Assembly (NCBI RefSeq): GCF_914767665.1
Contig: NC_059502.1
Span: 42,643,812 to 42,707,811 of the forward strand
DNA: 64,000 bases
Source of the DNA: Harmonia axyridis
Lineage: Eukaryota; Arthropoda; Insecta; Coleoptera; Coccinellidae
Direction: 5' to 3'
The notes below the pieces were generated by a model. The model was given only the letters and a program-made list of their open reading frames with translations, had not been told where the DNA came from and made no database searches. Positions 60,741-64,000 of this stretch are shown in pieces (positions within the stretch are counted from its first letter, which is position 1; each line of letters starts with the position of its first letter). The position numbers were made by a program, and so were the translations under genes.

Positions 60741-63700
60741 CACATTGTTGATTTTCTTGGACTCGGATGTCACGCAGGTAGCTATAATCTCCCACGTGGT
60801 AAGGTCAATTGCTGCTGTAACCACAAATGCACGACTGACTTCTAATGTTGATTTCATTTGTTTGTTATTTCCTTCAATGTTTCTCATTCTTACACTTTTC
60901 GTCGTATTGCACAGGGACGAAAGCTTGACACGCGTGTCTAAGGAAACCACATTGGTATAAGGGACTGTTCTTATTCCCTTCTTTCTGTATAATGATCAAT
61001 TATCCAAGTGAGCCATTCCACATTGTTGATTTTCTTGGACTCGGATGACACGCAGGTAGCTATTATCTTTTACGTGGTAAGGTCAATTGCTGCTGTAACC
61101 ACAAATGCACGACTGACATCTGTTGTTGATTTCATTTGTTTCTTATTTCCCCTTATGTTTTTCATTCTAACATTTTTCATCGTATTGCACAGGGACGAAA
61201 GCTTGACACACGTGTCTGAGGAAACCACTTTGGTATAAGGGACTGTACTTATTCCCTTCTTTTTGTTTAATGAACAATTATCCAAGTAAGCCGTTCCACA
61301 TTGTTCATTTTCTTGGACTCGGATGTCACGCAGGTAGCTGTAATCTCCCACGTGGTAAGGTCAATCGCTGCTGTAACCACAAATGCACGACTGACTTCTG
61401 TTGTTGATTTCATTCGTTTGTTATTTTCTTCAATGTTTCTCATTCTAACACTTTTCATCGTATTGCACAGAGACGAAAGCTTGACACGCGTGTCTAAGGA
61501 AACCACTTTGGTATAAGGGACTGTTCTTATTCCCTTCTTTTTGTTTAATGAACAATTATCCAAATAAGCCATTCCACATTGTTGATTTTCTTGGACTCGG
61601 ATGTCACGCAGGTAGCTATAATCTCCCACGTGGTAAGGTCAATTGCTGCTGTAACCACAAATGCACGACTGACTTCTGTTGTTGATTTCATTCGTTTGTT
61701 ATTTTCTTCAATGTTTCTCATTCTAACACTTTTCATCGTATTGCACAGGGACGAAAGCTTGACACACGTGTCTAAGGAAACCACTTTGGTATAAGGAACT
61801 GTTCTTACTTCATTCTTTCTGTATAATGATCAATTATCCAAGTAAGCCATTCCACATTGTTGATTTTCTTGGACTCGGATGTCACGCAGGTAGCTATAAT
61901 CTCCCACGTGGTAAGGTCAATTGCTGCTTTAACCACAAATGCACGACTGACTTCTAATGTTGATTTCATTTGTTTGTTATTTCCTTCGATGTTTCTCATT
62001 CTAACACTTTTCATCGTATTGCACAGGGACGAAAGCTTGACACACGTGTCTATGGAAACCACATCGGTATAAGGGACTGTTCTTATTCCCTTCTTTCTGT
62101 ATGATGATCAATTATCCAAGTAAGCCATTCCACATTGTTGATTTTCTTGGACTCGGATGACACGCAGGTAGCTATAATCTGTAACGTGGTGAGGTCAATT
62201 GCTGCTGTAACCACAAATGCACGACTGACTTCTGTTGTTGATTTCATTTGTTTGTTATTTCCTTCAATGTTTCTCATTCTAACACTTTTCATCGTATTGC
62301 ACAGGGACGAAAGCTTGACACACGTTTCTAAGGACACGACTTTGGTATAAGGGACTGTTCTTATTCAATTCTTTTTGTTTAATGAACAATTATCCAAGTA
62401 AGCCGTTCCACATTGTTGATTTTCTTGGACTCGGATGTCACGCAGGTAGCTATAATCTCCCACGTGGTAAGGTCAATTGCTGCTGTAACCACAAATGCAC
62501 GACTGACTTCTGTTGTTGATTTCATTCGTTTGTTATTTTCTTCAATGTTTCTCATTCTAACACTTTTCATCGTAATGCACAGGGACGAAATTGACACACG
62601 TGTCTATGGAAACCACATTGGTATAAGGGACTGTTCTTACTTCATTCTTTCTGTATAATGATCAATTATCCAAGTAAGCCATTCCACATTGTTGATTTTC
62701 TTGGACTCGGATGTCACGCAGGTAGCTATAATCTCCCACGTGGTAAGGTCAATTGCTGCTGTAACCACAAATGCACGACTGACTTCTGTTGTTGATTTCA
62801 TTCGTTTGTTATTTTCTTCGATGTTTCTCATTCTAACACTTTTCATCGTATTGCACAGGGACGAAAGCTTGACACACGTGTCTAAGGAAACCACTTTGGT
62901 ATAAGGAACTGTTCTTACTTCATTCTTTCTGTATAATGATCAATTATCCAAGTAAGCCATTCCACATTGTTGATTTTCTTGGACTCGGATGTCACGCAGG
63001 TAGCTATAATCTCCCACGTGGTAAGGTCAATTGCTGCTTTAACCACAAATGCACGACTGACTTCTAATGTTGATTTCATTTGTTTGTTTTTCCTTCAATG
63101 TTTCTCATTCTAACACTTTTCATCGTATTGCACAGGGACGAAAGCTTGACACACGTGTCTATGGAAACCACATCGGTATAAGGGACTGTTCTTATTCCCT
63201 TCTTTCTGTATGATGATCAATTATCCAAGTAAGCCGTTCCACATTGTTGATTTTCTTGGACTCGGATGTCACGCAGGTAGCTATAATCTCCCACGTGGTA
63301 AGGTCAATTGCTGCTGTAACCACAAATGCACGACTGACTTCTGTTGTTGATTTCATTCGTTTGTTATTTTCTTCAATGTTTCTCATTCTAACACTTTTCA
63401 TCGTAATGCACAGGGACGAAAGCTTGACAGACGTGTCTATGGAAACCACATTGGTATAATGGACTGTTCTTACTTCATTCTTTCTGTATAATGATCAATT
63501 ATCCAAGTAAGCCATTCCACATTGTTGATTTTCTTGGACTCGGATGTCACGCAGGTAGCTATAATCTCCCACGTGGTAAGGTCAATTGCTGCTGTAATCA
63601 CAAATGCACGACTGACTTCTGTTGTTGATTTGATTTGTTTGTTATTTCCTTCAATGTTTCTCATTCTAACACTTCTCATCGTATTGCACAGGGACGAAAG

Positions 63701-64000
63701 CTTGACACACGTGTCTATGGAAACCACATTGGTATAAGGGACTGTTCTTATTCCCTTCTTTCTGTATAATGATCAATTATCCAAGTAAGCCATTCCACAT
63801 TGTTGATTTTCTTGGACTCGGATGACACGCAGGTAGCTATTATCTTTTACGTGGTAAGGTCAATTGCTGCTGTAACCACAAATGCACGACTGACTTCTGT
63901 TGTTGATTTCATTTGTTTGTTATTTCCTTCTATGTTTCTCATTCTTACACTTTTCATCGTATTGCACAGGGACGAAAGCTTGACACGCGTGTCTAAGGAA

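Larger units (their letters stand above)
23159..64000 (+). repeat. Satellite B array, 278-bp unit
   Basis: Head-to-tail repeat filling the right of the window; the right boundary lies outside. Landmarks such as GGTCAATTGCTGCTGTAACC, TTCTCATTCTAACACTT, GGGACGAAAGCTTGACAC and CCACATTGTTGATTTTCTTGG recur every 278 bp with few indels. It shares no recognisable sequence with satellite A. Each unit has a roughly 71-codon open frame on + and a 79-120-codon one on -. Substitutions in them change amino acids freely (FICLLFPS/FIRLLFSS, DVTQVAIISH/DDTQVAIIFY) and 278 is not a multiple of three, so I treat them as non-coding. Confidence 0.96.

Noticed and set aside
23782..63737. A roughly 71-codon + open frame in most satellite B units, with a hydrophobic stretch near FLILTLFIVLH
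   Set aside because: Copies change amino acids freely, several are broken by one-base deletions, a second frame overlaps on the other strand, and no start context or splice structure is conserved. It follows from repeating one 278-bp sequence.
23159..64000. A regular repeat array that could suggest CRISPR
   Set aside because: The 278-bp units are contiguous and similar throughout; there are no unique spacers and no cas genes, and the context is eukaryotic.
1..64000. Mobile element, viral or toxin genes
   Set aside because: No transposase, integrase, reverse transcriptase, capsid or toxin motif was recognised on either strand, and no terminal inverted or long terminal repeats bound any segment.

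Overview
The window looks like eukaryotic, most likely insect, heterochromatin. It is AT-rich, dominated by two unrelated tandem satellite families, and holds one small gene-like island with short introns (86, 198 and 80 nt) and canonical GT-AG sites. Nothing suggests a bacterium, phage or organelle. The insect order cannot be fixed from the sequence; this assignment is inference.

Layout. (1) 1-19606: satellite A. The basic unit is about 178 bp. It has a 187-bp form carrying a 9-bp duplication and a roughly 329-bp composite form carrying an extra segment of about 141 bp. The array is + oriented to 18450 and inverted from 18451 to 19606, and the window opens inside it. (2) 19607-21945: a copy of a USP10-type ubiquitin-specific protease, + strand, lacking its 5' end. 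Four exons join in one phase-consistent frame. The catalytic cysteine codon reads CGT (Arg), and a conserved Trp position near the end reads TAG, so the copy is probably a pseudogene or inactive pseudo-enzyme. (3) About 21950-23158: AT-rich unique spacer with no gene seen. (4) 23159-64000: satellite B, unit 278 bp, running off the right edge.

Both satellites show nested higher-order organisation. In satellite A, blocks recur at offsets of about 1558 and 4853 bp. In satellite B, a block of about 17 kb (about 24.7-41.7 kb) is repeated nearly unchanged at about 41.7-58.9 kb. Each copy carries its own later duplications of whole monomers (3058 bp in the first, 2502 bp in the second), and mosaic monomers are visible. 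The order of some events can be read from shared private variants, which suggests recent unequal exchange or conversion.

I see no operon, defence locus, mobile-element protein, RNA gene or CRISPR array. The many short open frames inside the satellites are by-products of repetition. The most interesting points are the damaged USP10-like copy pinned between two satellites, the inverted satellite block next to it, the half-unit spacing of CACGTG sites in satellite B, and the layered history of the 17-kb duplication.
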